NCBI RefSeq assembly: GCF_027580225.2
Contig: NC_073351.2
Coordinates: forward strand, 2,023,001 to 2,087,000
Length of the DNA: 64,000 nt
Direction of reading: 5' to 3'
Source: Misgurnus anguillicaudatus
Lineage: Eukaryota > Chordata > Actinopteri > Cypriniformes > Cobitidae
A model generated the notes under the pieces. That model ran no database searches and was not told where the DNA came from. It saw only the letters and a list, made by a program, of their open reading frames with translations. Positions 24,750-38,760 of the stretch are shown piece after piece (position 1 is the first letter of the stretch; each line of letters begins with the position of its first letter). The translations under genes and the position numbers were made by a program.

Positions 24750-27700
24750 AGATAAAATTTAAGATAGAGTTCTGGACATAAAATTCAGGGCTTTCAATCA
24801 AAATGTATTCCTGTAAGTTTCAATTTAAGAAAGAGTCCTGGACATAGAATTAGCAAATAATACAACAGATGCCAACAGTATCTTTGGGGTTTGAAAGAAG
24901 CAAACAAATCTTCTTTAGATCTGATAGTTTCATGTATTTTTGGTTTTGAATCTGACTGTACCAGCCAGCCAACTGTCTGAGCATAGGCAGCAATACACAG
25001 GACCAGGTTCTGTCAGCCCTGCTCCAACTCATCCTCTGTAGTCTAGTGGTTAGAGCACTGATTCTCACATGTGGGAGACCCAGGTTCAAGTACCCCAATG
25101 TTTAAGTGGAGCTCTCTACTGACAAGTAGTCACTTCTTTAACTCTGATAGAGTTTGTGGCCAGCTTATAGCCTGCATAATCTTTTTGCTTTCCCAAATCC
25201 AGTAGTTTGTTCATTTTATTACTGCTCCTATGTCTCCTGAAGCAGTCTTCATAGCTGATGTGGGCTTAAGATTTCTGCTGGACATTTAAGATCAAATTTA
25301 AGATAGAGTTCTGGACCTAACATTCAGTGCCTCCAAGCAAAATGTATTCCTGTAAGTTTCAATTTAAGAAAGATTCCTGGACATAAAATTAGCAAATAAT
25401 ACAGCAGATGCCAACAGTGTCTTTGGGTTTTGAAAGAAGCAAACAAATCTTCTTTAGATCTGATAGTGTTCATGTATTTTTGGTTTTGACTCTGACTCTA
25501 CCAGCCAGCCAACTGTCTGAGCATAGGCAGCAATACAGATGTTGTCAGCCCAGTTTCAACTCATCCTCTGTAGTCTAGTGGTTAGAGCACTGATTCTCCC
25601 ATAGAGCCCTAGGCCCAAGGTTCAAGTCTCACAAGGTTTAAGTGGAGTTCTCCACTGACAAGTAGTCAGTTGTTTAGCTCTGATAGAGTTTGTGGGCAGC
25701 TTATAGCCTGCATATTCTATTTTGCTTTCCCAAATCCAGTAGGTTGTTCATTTTATTACTGTTCCTATGTTTCATGAAGCAGTCTTCATAGCTGATGTGG
25801 GCTTAAGATTTTTGCTGGACATTTGAGATAAAATTTAAAATAGAGTTCTGGACATAAAATTCAGGGCTTTCAAGCAAAATGTATTCCTGTAAGTTTCAAT
25901 TTAAGAAAGAGTCCTGGACATAAAATTAGCAAATAATACAGCAGATGCCAACAGTATCTTTGGGGTTTGAAAGAAGCAAACAAATCTTCTTTAGATCTGA
26001 TAGTTTCATGTTTTTTTGGTTTTGAATCTGACTGTACCAGCCAGCCAACTGTCTGAGCATAGGCAGCAATACACAGGACCAGGTTCTGTCAGCCCTGCTC
26101 CAACTCATTCTCTGTAGTCTAGTGGTTAGAGCACTGATTCTCACATGTGGGAGACCCAGGTTCAAGTCCCCCAATGTTTATGTTGAGCTCTCTACTGACA
26201 AGTAGTCACTTCTTTAACTCTGATAGAGTTTGTGGGCAGCTTATAGCCTGCATAATCTTTTTGCCTTCCCAAATCCAGTAGTTTGTTCATTTTATTACTG
26301 CTCCTATGTCTCCTGAAGCAGTCTTCATAGCTGATGTGGGCTTAAGATTTCTGCTGGACATTTAAGATCAAATTTAAGATAGAGTTCTGGACCTAACATT
26401 CAGTGCCTCCAAGCAAAATGTATTCCTGTAAGTTTCAATTTAAGAAAGATTCCTGGACATAAAATTAGCAAATAATACAGCAGATGCCACAGTGTCTTTG
26501 GGTTTTGAAAGAAGCAAACAAATCTTCTTTAGATCTGATAGTTTTTATGTATTTTTGGTTTTGACTCTGACTGTACCAGCCAGCCAACTGTCTGAGCATA
26601 GGCAGCAATACAGATTTTGTCAGCCCAGTTTCAACTCATCCTCTGTAGTCTAGTGGTTAGAGCACTGATTCTCCCATAGAGCCCCAGGCCCCAGGTTCAA
26701 GTCTCACAAGGTTTAAGTGGAGTTCTCCACTGACAAGTAGTCACTTGTTTAGCTCTGATAGAGTTTGTGGGCAGCTTATAGCCTGCATATTCTATTTTGC
26801 CTTCCCAAATCCAGTAGGTTGTTCATTTTATTACTGTTCCTATGTTTCATGAAGCAGTCTTCATAGCTGATGTGGGCTTAAGATTTTTGCTGGACATTTG
26901 AGATAAAATTTAAGATAGAGTTCTGGACATAAAATTCAGGGCTTTCAATCAAAATGTATTCCTGTAAGTTTCAATTTAAGAAAGAGTCCTGGACATAGAA
27001 TTAGCAAATAATACAACAGATGCCAACAGTATCTTTGGGGTTTGAAAGAAGCAAACAAATCTTCTTTAGATCTGATAGTTTCATGTATTTTTGGTTTTGA
27101 ATCTGACTGTACCAGCCAGCCAACTGTCTGAGCATAGGCAGCAATACACAGGACCAGGTTCTGTCAGCCCTGCTCCAACTCATCCTCTGTAGTCTAGTGG
27201 TTAGAGCACTGATTCTCACATGTGGGAGACCCAGGTTCAAGTACCCCAATGTTTAAGTGGAGCTCTCTACTGACAAGTAGTCACTTCTTTAACTCTGATA
27301 GAGTTTGTGGCCAGCTTATAGCCTGCATAATCTTTTTGCTTTCCCAAATCCAGTAGTTTGTTCATTTTATTACTGCTCCTATGTCTCCTGAAGCAGTCTT
27401 CATAGCTGATGTGGGCTTAAGATTTCTGCTGGACATTTAAGATCAAATTTAAGATAGAGTTCTGGACCTAACATTCAGTGCCTCCAAGCAAAATGTATTC
27501 CTGTAAGTTTCAATTTAAGAAAGATTCCTGGACATAAAATTAGCAAATAATACAGCAGATGCCAACAGTGTCTTTGGGTTTTGAAAGAAGCAAACAAATC
27601 TTCTTTAGATCTGATAGTGTTCATGTATTTTTGGTTTTGACTCTGACTCTACCAGCCAGCCAACTGTCTGAGCATAGGCAGCAATACAGATGTTGTCAGC

Positions 27701-29050
27701 CCAGTTTCAACTCATCCTCTGTAGTCTAGTGGTTAGAGCACTGATTCTCCCATAGAGCCCTAGGCCCAAGGTTCAAGTCTCACAAGGTTTAAGTGGAGTT
27801 CTCCACTGACAAGTAGTCAGTTGTTTAGCTCTGATAGAGTTTGTGGGCAGCTTATAGCCTGCATATTCTATTTTGCTTTCCCAAATCCAGTAGGTTGTTC
27901 ATTTTATTACTGTTCCTATGTTTCATGAAGCAGTCTTCATAGCTGATGTGGGCTTAAGATTTTTGCTGGACATTTGAGATAAAATTTAAAATAGAGTTCT
28001 GGACATAAAATTCAGGGCTTTCAAGCAAAATGTATTCCTGTAAGTTTCAATTTAAGAAAGAGTCCTGGACATAAAATTAGCAAATAATACAGCAGATGCC
28101 AACAGTATCTTTGGGGTTTGAAAGAAGCAAACAAATCTTCTTTAGATCTGATAGTTTCATGTTTTTTTGGTTTTGAATCTGACTGTACCAGCCAGCCAAC
28201 TGTCTGAGCATAGGCAGCAATACACAGGACCAGGTTCTGTCAGCCCTGCTCCAACTCATTCTCTGTAGTCTAGTGGTTAGAGCACTGATTCTCACATGTG
28301 GGAGACCCAGGTTCAAGTCCCCCAATGTTTATGTTGAGCTCTCTACTGACAAGTAGTCACTTCTTTAACTCTGATAGAGTTTGTGGGCAGCTTATAGCCT
28401 GCATAATCTTTTTGCCTTCCCAAATCCAGTAGTTTGTTCATTTTATTACTGCTCCTATGTCTCCTGAAGCAGTCTTCATAGCTGATGTGGGCTTAAGATT
28501 TCTGCTGGACATTTAAGATCAAATTTAAGATAGAGTTCTGGACCTAACATTCAGTGCCTCCAAGCAAAATGTATTCCTGTAAGTTTCAATTTAAGAAAGA
28601 TTCCTGGACATAAAATTAGCAAATAATACAGCAGATGCCACAGTGTCTTTGGGTTTTGAAAGAAGCAAACAAATCTTCTTTAGATCTGATAGTTTTTATG
28701 TATTTTTGGTTTTGACTCTGACTGTACCAGCCAGCCAACTGTCTGAGCATAGGCAGCAATACAGATTTTGTCAGCCCAGTTTCAACTCATCCTCTGTAGT
28801 CTAGTGGTTAGAGCACTGATTCTCCCATAGAGCCCCAGGCCCCAGGTTCAAGTCTCACAAGGTTTAAGTGGAGTTCTCCACTGACAAGTAGTCACTTGTT
28901 TAGCTCTGATAGAGTTTGTGGGCAGCTTATAGCCTGCATATTCTATTTTGCCTTCCCAAATCCAGTAGGTTGTTCATTTTATTACTGTTCCTATGTTTCA
29001 TGAAGCAGTCTTCATAGCTGATGTGGGCTTAAGATTTTTGCTGGACATTT
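24750..29050 (+). repeat. Tandem 2,151-bp (4-monomer) duplication inside copy 2
   Basis: The run A-B-A-B around the A unit with AAGTACCCC and CATAGAATTAG (A box 25,039) and the A unit with CATGTTTTTTTGG (A box 26,115) is repeated immediately (A boxes 27,190 and 28,266). Copy 1 holds it once (6,203 and 7,279). The new junction falls between GATTTTTGCTGG near 26,885 and CTTTCAATC near 26,948. End coordinates are approximate because any point in the shared sequence is possible. Confidence 0.85.
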
Positions 29051-32000
29051 GAGATAAAATTTAAGATAGAGTTCTGGACATAAAATTCAGGGCTTTCAAG
29101 CAAAATGTATTCCTGTAAGTTTCAATTTAAGAAAGAGTCCTGGACATAAAATTAGCAAATAATACAACAGATGCCAACAGTATCTTTGGGGTTTGAAAGA
29201 AGCAAACAAATCTTCTTTAGATCTGATAGTTTCATGTATTTTTGGTTTTGAATCTGACTGTACCAGCCAGCCAACTGTCTGAGCATAGGCAGCTATACAC
29301 AGGACCAGGTTCTGTCAGCCCTGCTCCAACTCATCCTCTGTAGTCTAGTGGTTAGAGCACTGATTCTCACATGTGGGAGACCCAGGTTCAAGTCCCCCAA
29401 TGTTTAAGTGGAGCTCTCTACTGACAAGTAGTCACTTCTTTAACTCTGATAGAGTTTGTGGGCAGCTTATAGCCTGCATATTCTATTTTGCCTTCCCAAA
29501 TCCAGTAGTTTGTTCATTTTATTACTGCTCCTATGTCTCCTGAAGCAGTCTTCATAGCTGATGTGGGCTTAAGATTTCTGCTGGACATTTAAGATCAAAT
29601 TTAAGATAGAGTTCTGGACCTAACATTCAGTGCCTCCAAGCAAAATGTATTCCTGTAAGTTTCAATTTAAGAAAGATTCCTGGTCATAAAATTAGCAAAT
29701 AATACAGCAGATGCCAACAGTGTCTTTGGGTTTTGAAAGAAGCAAACAAATCTTCTTTAGATCTGATAGTGTTCATGTATTTTTGGTTTTGACTCTGACT
29801 CTACCAGCCAGCCAACTGTCTGAGCATAGGCAGCAATACAGATTTTGTCAGCCCAGCTTCAACTCATCCTCTGTAGTCTAGTGGTTAGAGCACTGATTCT
29901 CCCATAAAGCCCCAGGCCCCAGGTTCAAGTCTCACAAGGTTTAAGTGGAGTTCTCCACTAACAAGTAGTCACTTGTTTAGCTCTAATAGAGTTTGTGGGC
30001 AGCTTATAGCCTGCATATTCTATTTTGCCTTCCCAAATCCAGTAGGTTGTTCATTTTATTACTGTTCCTATGTTTCATGAAGCAGTCTTCATAGCTGATG
30101 TGGGCTTAAGATTTTTGCTGGACATTTGAGATAAAATTTAAGATAGAGTTCTGGACATAAAATTCAGGGCTTTCAAGCAAAATGTATTCCTGTAAGTTTC
30201 AATTTAAAAAAGAGTCCTGGACATAAAATTAGCAAATAATACAGCAGATGCCAACAGTATCTTTGGGGTTTGAAAGAAGCAAACAAATCTTCTTTAGATC
30301 TGAGAGTTTCATGTATTTTTGGTTTTGAATCTGACTGTACCAGCCAGCCAACTGTCTGAGCATAGGCAGCAATACACAGGACCAGGTTCTGTCAGCCCTG
30401 CTCCAACTCATCCTGTGTAGTCTAGTGGTTAGAGCACTGATTCTCACATGTGGGAGACCCAGGTTCAAGTCCCCCAATGTTTAAGTGGAGCTCTCTACTG
30501 ACAAGTAGTCACTTCTTTAACTCTGATAGAGTTTATGGGCAGCTTATAGCCTGCATATTCTATTTTGCCTTCCCAAATCCAGTAGTTTGTTAATTTTATT
30601 ACTGCTCCTATGTCTCCTGAAGCAGTCTTCATAGCTGATGTGGGCTTAAGATTTCTGCTGGACATTTAAGATCAAATTTAAGATAGAGTTCTGGACCTAA
30701 CATTCAGTGCCTCCAAGCAAAATGTATTCCTGTAAGTTTCAATTTAAGAAAGATTCCTGGACATAAAATTAGCAAATAATACAGGAGATGCCAACAGTGT
30801 CTTTGGGTTTTGAAAGAAGCAAACAAATCTTCTTTAGATCTGATAGTTTTCATGTATTTTTGGTTTTGACTCTGACTCTACCAGCCAGCCAACTGTCTGA
30901 GCATAGGCAGCAATACAGATTTTGTCAGCCCAGCTTCAACTCATCCTCTGTAGTCTAGTGGTTAGAGCACTGATTCTCCCATAGAGCCCCAGGCCCCAGG
31001 TTCAAGTCTCACAAGGTTTAAGTGGAGTTCTCCACTGACAAGTAGTTACTTGTTTAGCTCTGATAGAGTTTGTGGGCAGCTTATAGCCTGCATATTCTAT
31101 ATTGCCTTCCCAAATCCAGTAGGTTGTTCATTTTATTACTGTCCCTCTGTCTCATGAAGCAGTCTTCATAGCTGATGTGGGCTTAAGATTTTTGCTGGAC
31201 ATTTGAGATAAAATTTAAGATAGAGTTCTGGACATAAAATTCAGGGCTTTCAAGCAAAATGTATTCCTGTAAGTTTCAATTTAAAAAAGAGTCCTGGACA
31301 TAAAATTAGCAAATAATACAGCAGATGCCAACAGTATCTTTGGGGTTTGAAAGAAGCAAACAAATCTTCTTTAGATCTGATAGTTTCATGTATTTTTGGT
31401 TTTGAATCTGACTGTACCAGCCAGCCAACTGTCTGAGCATAGGCAGCAATACACAGGACCAGGTTCTGTCAGCCCTGCTCCAACTCATCCTGTGTAGTCT
31501 AGTGGTTAGAGCACTGATTCTCACATGTGGGAGACCCAGGTTCAAGTCCCCCAATGTTTAAGTGGAGCTCTCTACTGACAAGTAGTCACTTCTTTAACTC
31601 TGATAGAGTTTATGGGCAGCTTATAGCCTGCATATTCTATTTTGCCTTCCCAAATCCAGTAGTTTGTTCATTTTATTACTGCTCCTATGTCTCCTGAAGC
31701 AGTCTTCATAGCTGATGTGGGCTTAAGATTTCTGCTGGACATTTAAGATCAAATTTAAGATAGAGTTCTGGACCTAACATTCAGTGCCTCCAAGCAAAAT
31801 GTATTCCTGTAAGTTTCAATTTAAGAAAGATTCCTGGACATAAAATTAGCAAATAATACAGGAGATGCCAACAGTGTCTTTGGGTTTTGAAAGAAGCAAA
31901 CAAATCTTCTTTAGATCTGATAGTTTTCATGTATTTTTGGTTTTGACTCTGACTCTACCAGCCAGCCAACTGTCTGAGCATAGGCAGCAATACAGATTTT

Positions 32001-32298
32001 GTCAGCCCAGCTTCAACTCATCCTCTGTAGTCTAGTGGTTAGAGCACTGATTCTCCCATAGAGCCCCAGGCCCCAGGTTCAAGTCTCACAAGGTTTAAGT
32101 GGAGTTCTCCACTGACAAGTAGTTACTTGTTTAGCTCTGATATAGTTTGTGGGCAGCTTATAGCCTGCATATTCTATTTTGCTTTCCCAAATCCAGTAGG
32201 TTGTTCATTTTATTACTGTTCCTATGTTTCATGAAGCAGTCTTCATAGCTGATGTTGGCTTAAGATTTTTGCTGGACATTTGAGATAAAATTTAAAAT

Positions 32299-33377
32299 AG
32301 AGTTCTGGACATAAAATTCAGGGCTTTCAAGCAAAATGTATTCCTGTAAGTTTCAATTTAAGAAAGAGTCGTGGACATAAAATTAGCAAATAATACAACA
32401 GATGCCAACAGTATCTTTGGGGTTTGAAAGAAGCAAACAAATCTTCTTTAGATCTGATAGTTTCATGTATTTTTGGTTTTGAATCTGAATGTACCAGCCA
32501 GCCAACTGTCTGAGCATAGGCAGCAATACACAGGACCAGGTTCTGTCAGCCCTGCTCCAACTCATCCTCTGTAGTCTAGTGGTTAGAGCACTGATTCTCA
32601 CATGTGGGAGACCCAGGTTCAAGTCCCCCAATGTTTAAGTGGAGCTCTCTACTGACAAGTAGTCACTTCTTTAACTCTGATAGAGTTTGTGGCCAGCTTA
32701 TAGCCTGCATAATCTTTTTGCTTTCCCAAATCCAGTAGTTTGTTGATTTTATTACTGCTCCTATGTCTCCTGAAGCAGCCTTCATAGCTGATGTGGGCTT
32801 AAGATTTTTCCTGGACATTTGAGATAAAATTCAAGATAGAGTTCTGGACATAAAATTCAGGGCTTTCAAGCAAAATGTATTCCTGTAAGTTTCAATTTAA
32901 GAAAGAGTCCTGGACATAAAATTAGCAAATAATACAGCAGATGCCAACAGTATCTTTGGGTTTTGAAAGAAGCAAACAAATCTTCTTTAGATCTGATAGT
33001 TTCATGTATTTTTGGTTTTGAATCTGACTGTACCAGCCAGCCAACTGTCTGAGCATAGGCAGCAATACACAGGACCAGGTTCTGTCAGCCCTGCTCCAAC
33101 TCATCCTGTGTAGTCTAGTGGTTAGAGCACTGATTCTCACATGTGGGAGACCCATGTTCAAGTCCCTCAATGTTTAAGTGGAGCTCTCTACTGACAAGTA
33201 GTCACTTCTTTAACTCTGATAGAGTTTATGGGCAGCTTATAGCCTGCATATTCTGTTTTGCCTTCCCAAATCCAGTAGTTTGTTCATTTTATTACTGCTC
33301 CTATGTCTCCTGAAGCAGTCTTCATAGCTGATGTGGGCTTAAGATTTCTGCTGGACATTTAAGATCAAATTTAAGAT
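32299..33377 (+). repeat. A-A adjacency 2
   Basis: A monomers start at 32,299 and 32,838. This is the copy-2 counterpart of the pair at 11,312, offset 20,987 bp, with AAATTCAAG new at the second unit's start. Confidence 0.9.
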
Positions 33378-36300
33378 AGAGTTCTGGACCTAACATTCAG
33401 TGCCTCCAAGCAAAATGTATTCCTGTAAGTTTCAATTTAAGAAAGATTCCTGGACATAAAATTAGCAAATAATACAGCAGATGCCAACAGTGTCTTTGGG
33501 TTTTGAAAGAAGCAAACAAATCTTCTTTAGATCTGATAGTGTTCATGTATTTTTGGTTTTGACTCTGACTCTACCAGCCAGCCAACTCTCTGAGCATAGG
33601 CAGCAATACAGATTTTGTCAGCCCAGTTTCAACTCATCCTCTGTAGTCTAGTGGTTAGAGCACTGATTCTCCCATAGAGCCCTAGGCCCAAGGTTCAAGT
33701 CTCACAAGGTTTAAGTGGAGTTCTCCACTGACAAGTAGTCACTTGTTTAGCTCTGATAGAGTTTGTGGGCAGCTTATAGCCTGCATATTCTATTTTGCCT
33801 TTCCAAATCCAGTAGGTTTTTCATTTTATTACTGTTCCTATGTTTCATGAAGCAGTCTTCATAGCTGATGTGGGCTTAAGATTTTTGCTGGACATTTGAG
33901 ATAAAATTTAAGATAGAGTTCTGGACATAAAATTCAGGGCTTTCAAGCAAAATGTATTCCTGTAAGTTTCAATTTAAGAAAGAGTCCTGGACATAAAATT
34001 AGCAAATAATACAGCAGATGCCAACAGTATCTTTGGGGTTTGAAAGAAGCAAACAAATCTTCTTTAGATCTGATAGTTTCATGTATTTTTGGTTTTGAAT
34101 CTGACTGTACCAGCCAGCCAACTGTCTGAGCATAGGCAGCAATACACAGGACCAGGTTCTGTCAGCCCTGCTCCAACTCATCCTCTGTAGTCTAGTGGTT
34201 AGAGCACTGATTCTCACATGTGGGAGACCCAGGTTCAAGTCCCCCAATGTTTAAGTGGAGCTCTCTACTGACAAGTAGTCACTTCTTTAACTCTGATAGA
34301 GTTTATGGGCAGCTTATAGCCTGCATATTCTATTTTGCCTTCCCAAATCCAGTAGTTTGTTCATTTTATTACTGCTCCTATGTCTCCTGAAGCAGTCTTC
34401 ATAGCTGATGTGGGCTTAAGATTTTTGCTGGACATTTGAGATAAAATTTAAGATAGAGTTCTGGACCTAACATTCAGTGCCTCCAAGCAAAATGTATTCC
34501 TGTAAGTTTCAATTTAAGAAAGATTCCTGGACATAAAATTAGCAAATTATACAGCAGATGCCAACAGCGTCTTTGGGTTTTGAAAGAAGCAAACAAATCT
34601 TCTTTAGATCTGATAGTGTTCATGTATTTTTGGTTTTGACTCTGACTCTACCAGCCAGCCAACTGTCTGAGCATAGGCAGCAATACAGATTTTGTCAGCC
34701 CAGTTTCAACTCATCCTCTGTAGTCTAGTGGTTAGAGCACTGATTCTCCCATAGAGCCCTAGGCCCAAGGTTCAAGTCTCACAAGGTTTAAGTGGAGTTC
34801 TCCACTGACAAGTAGTCACTTGTTTAGCTCTGATAGAGTTTGTGGGCAGCTTATAGCCTGCATATTCTATTTTGCCTTTCCAAATCCAGTAGGTTGTTCA
34901 TTTTATTACTGTTCCTATGTTTCATGAAGCAGTCTTCATAGCTGATGTGGGCTTAAGATTTTTGCTGGACATTTGAGATAAAATTTAAGATAGAGTTGTG
35001 GACATAAAATTCAGGGCTTTCAAGCAAAATGTATTCCTGTAAGTTTCAATTTAAGAAAGAGTCCTGGACATAAAATTAGCAAATAATACAACAGATGCCA
35101 ACAGTATCTTTGGGGTTTGAAAGAAGCAAACAAATCTTCTTTAGATCTGATAGTTTCATGTATTTTTGGTTTTGAATCTGACTGTACCAGCCAGCCAACT
35201 GTCTGAGCATAGGCAGCAATACACAGGACCAGGTTCTGTCAGCGCTGCTCCAACTCATTCTCTGTAGTCTAGTGGTTAGAGCACTGATTCTCACATGTGG
35301 GAGACCCAGGTTCAAGTCCCCCAATGTTTAAGTGGAGCTCTCTACTGACAAGTAGTCACTTCTTTAACTCTGATAGAGTTTGTGGGCAGCTTATAGCCTG
35401 CATAATCTTTTTGCCTTCCCAAATCCAGTAGTTTGTTCATTTTATTACTGCTCCTATGTCTCCTGAAGCAGTCTTCATAGCTGATGTGGGCTTAAGATTT
35501 CTGCTGGACATTTAAGATCAAATTTAAGATAGAGTTCTGGACCTAACATTCAGTGCCTCCAAGCAAAATGTATTCCTGTAAGTTTCAATTTAAGAAAGAT
35601 TCCTGGACATAAAATTAGCAAATAATACAGGAGATGCCAACAGTGTCTTTGGGTTTTGAAAGAAGCAAACAAATCTTCTTTAGATCTGATAGTTTTCATG
35701 TATTTTTGGTTTTGACTCTGACTCTACCAGCCAGCCAACTGTCTGAGCATAGGCAGCAATACAGATTTTGTCAGCCCAGCTTCAACTCATCCTCTGTAGT
35801 CTAGTGGTTAGAGCACTGATTCTCCCATAGAGCCCCAGGCCCCAGGTTCAAGTCTCACAAGGTTTAAGTGGAGTTCTCCACTGACAAGCAGTTACTTGTT
35901 TAGCTCTGATAGAGTTTGTGGGCAGCTTATAGCCTGCATATTCTATATTGCCTTCCCAAATCCAGTAGGTTGTTCATTTTATTACTGTCCCTCTGTCTCA
36001 TGAAGCAGTCTTCATAGCTGATGTGGGCTTAAGATTTTTGCTGGACATTTGAGATAAAATTTAAGATAGAGTTCTGGACATAAAATTCAGGGCTTTCAAG
36101 CAAAATGTATTCCTGTAAGTTTCAATTTAAAAAAGAGTCCTGGACATAAAATTAGCAAATAATACAGCAGATGCCAACAGTATCTTTGGGGTTTGAAAGA
36201 AGCAAACAAATCTTCTTTAGATCTGATAGTTTCATGTATTTTTGGTTTTGAATCTGACTGTACCAGCCAGCCAACTGTCTGAGCATAGGCAGCAATACAC

Positions 36301-37683
36301 AGGACCAGGTTCTGTCAGCGCTGCTCCAACTCATTCTCTGTAGTCTAGTGGTTAGAGCACTGATTCTCACATGTGGGAGACCCAGGTTCAAGTCCCCCAA
36401 TGTTTAAGTGGAGCTCTCTACTGACAAGTAGTCACTTCTTTAACTCTGATAGAGTTTGTGGGCAGCTTATAGCCTGCATAATCTTTTTGCCTTCCCAAAT
36501 CCAGTAGTTTGTTCATTTTATTACTGCTCCTATGTCTCCTGAAGCAGTCTTCATAGCTGATGTGGGCTTAAGATTTCTGCTGGACATTTAAGATCAAATT
36601 TAAGATAGAGTTCTGGACCTAACATTCAGTGCCTCCAAGCAAAATGTATTCCTGTAAGTTTCAATTTAAGAAAGATTCCTGGACATAAAATTAGCAAATA
36701 ATACAGGAGATGCCAACAGTGTCTTTGGGTTTTGAAAGAAGCAAACAAATCTTCTTTAGATCTGATAGTTTTCATGTATTTTTGGTTTTGACTCTGACTC
36801 TACCAGCCAGCCAACTGTCTGAGCATAGGCAGCAATACAGATTTTGTCAGCCCAGCTTCAACTCATCCTCTGTAGTCTAGTGGTTAGAGCACTGATTCTC
36901 CCATAGAGCCCCAGGCCCCAGGTTCAAGTCTCACAAGGTTTAAGTGGAGTTCTCCACTGACAAGCAGTTACTTGTTTAGCTCTGATAGAGTTTGTGGGCA
37001 GCTTATAGCCTGCATATTCTATATTGCCTTCCCAAATCCAGTAGGTTGTTCATTTTATTACTGTCCCTCTGTCTCATGAAGCAGTCTTCATAGCTGATGT
37101 GGGCTTAAGATTTTTGCTGGACATTTGAGATAAAATTTAAGATAGAGTTCTGGACATAAAATTCAGGGCTTTCAAGCAAAATGTATTCCTGTAAGTTTCA
37201 ATTTAAAAAAGAGTCCTGGACATAAAATTAGCAAATAATACAGCAGATGCCAACAGTATCTTTGGGGTTTGAAAGAAGCAAACAAATCTTCTTTAGATCT
37301 GATATTTTCATGTATTTTTGGTTTTGAATCTGACTGTACCAGCCAGCCAACTGTCTGAGCATAGGCAGCAATACACAGGACCAGGTTCTGTCAGCCCTGC
37401 TCCAACTCATCCTGTGTAGTCTAGTGGTTAGACCACTGATTCTCACATGTGGGAGACCCAGGTTCAAGTCCCCCAATGTTTAAGTGGAGCTCTCTACTGA
37501 CAAGTAGTCACTTCTTTACCTCTGATAGAGTTTATGGGCAGCTTATAGCCTGCATATTCTATTTTGCCTTCCCAAATCCAGTAGTTTGTTCATTTTATTA
37601 CTGCTCCTATGTCTCCTGAAGCAGTCTTCATAGCTGATGTGGGCTTAAGATTTCTGCTGGACATTTAAGATCAAATTTAAGAT

Positions 37684-38760
37684 AGAGTTCTGGACCTAAC
37701 ATTCAGTGCCTCCAAGCAAAATGTATTCCTGTAAGTTTCAATTTAAGAAAGATTCCTGGACATAAAATTAGCAAATGATACAGGAGATGCCAACAGTGTC
37801 TTTGGGTTTTGAAAGAAGCAAACAAATCTTCTTTAGATCTGATAGTTTTCATGTATTTTTGGTTTTGACTCTGACTCTACCAGCCAGCCAACTGTCTGAG
37901 CATAGGCAGCAATACAGATTTTGTCAGCCCAGCTTCAACTCATCCTCTGTAGTCTAGTGGTTAGAGCACTGATTCTCCCATAGAGCCCCAGGCCCCAGGT
38001 TCAAGTCTCACAAGGTTTAAGTGGAGTTCTCCACTGACAAGTAGTTACTTGTTTAGCTCTGATAGAGTTTGTGGGCAGCTTATAGCCTGCATATTCTATA
38101 TTGCCTTCCCAAATCCAGTAGGTTGTTCATTTTATTACTGTCCCTCTGTCTCATGAAGCAGTCTTCATAGCTGATGTGGGCTTAAGATTTTTGCTGGACA
38201 TTTGAGATAAAATTTAAGATAGAGTTCTGGACATAAAATTCAAGGCTTTCAATCAAAATGTATTCCTGTAAGTTTCAATTTAAGAAAGAGTCCTGGACAT
38301 AGAATTAGCAAATAATACAACAGATGCCAACAGTATCTTTGGGGTTTGAAAGAAGCAAACAAATCTTCTTTAGATCTGATAGTTTCATGTATTTTTGGTT
38401 TTGAATCTGACTGTACCAGCCAGCCAACTGTCTGAGCATAGGCAGCAATACACAGGACCAGGTTCTGTCAGCCCTGCTCCAACTCATCCTCTGTAGTCTA
38501 GTGGTTAGAGCACTGATTCTCACATGTGGGAGACCCAGGTTCAAGTACCCCAATGTTTAAGTGGAGCTCTCTACTGACAAGTAGTCACTTCTTTAACTCT
38601 GATAGAGTTTGTGGCCAGCTTATAGCCTGCATAATCTTTTTGCTTTCCCAAATCCAGTAGTTTGTTCATTTTATTACTGCTCCTATGTCTCCTGAAGCAG
38701 TCTTCATAGCTGATGTGGGCTTAAGATTTCTGCTGGACATTTAAGATCAAATTTAAGATA
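37684..38760 (+). repeat. Inserted dimer in copy 2 (about 1,076 bp)
   Basis: A B-A dimer with no counterpart at the equivalent place in copy 1. The B unit has CAGGAGATGCC, TAGTTACTTG, CTATATTGCC and GTCCCTCTGTCTC; the A unit has CAAGGCTTTCAATC, CATAGAATTAG and AAGTACCCC. The B unit carries AAATGATAC in place of AAATAATAC, a change that by chance creates an ATG. Closely related dimers recur near 44.7-46.8, 53.3-54.3, 56.9-58.0 and 62.1-63.1 kb but never left of 37 kb. Confidence 0.8.

Noticed and set aside
37775..37957. 60-residue plus-strand frame (also at 57,331-57,513)
   Set aside because: The ATG arises from one base change (AAATGATAC for AAATAATAC) in one B sub-lineage; the other B units have the same downstream text without it. 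No domain is recognisable, and it runs into the tRNA-like element.
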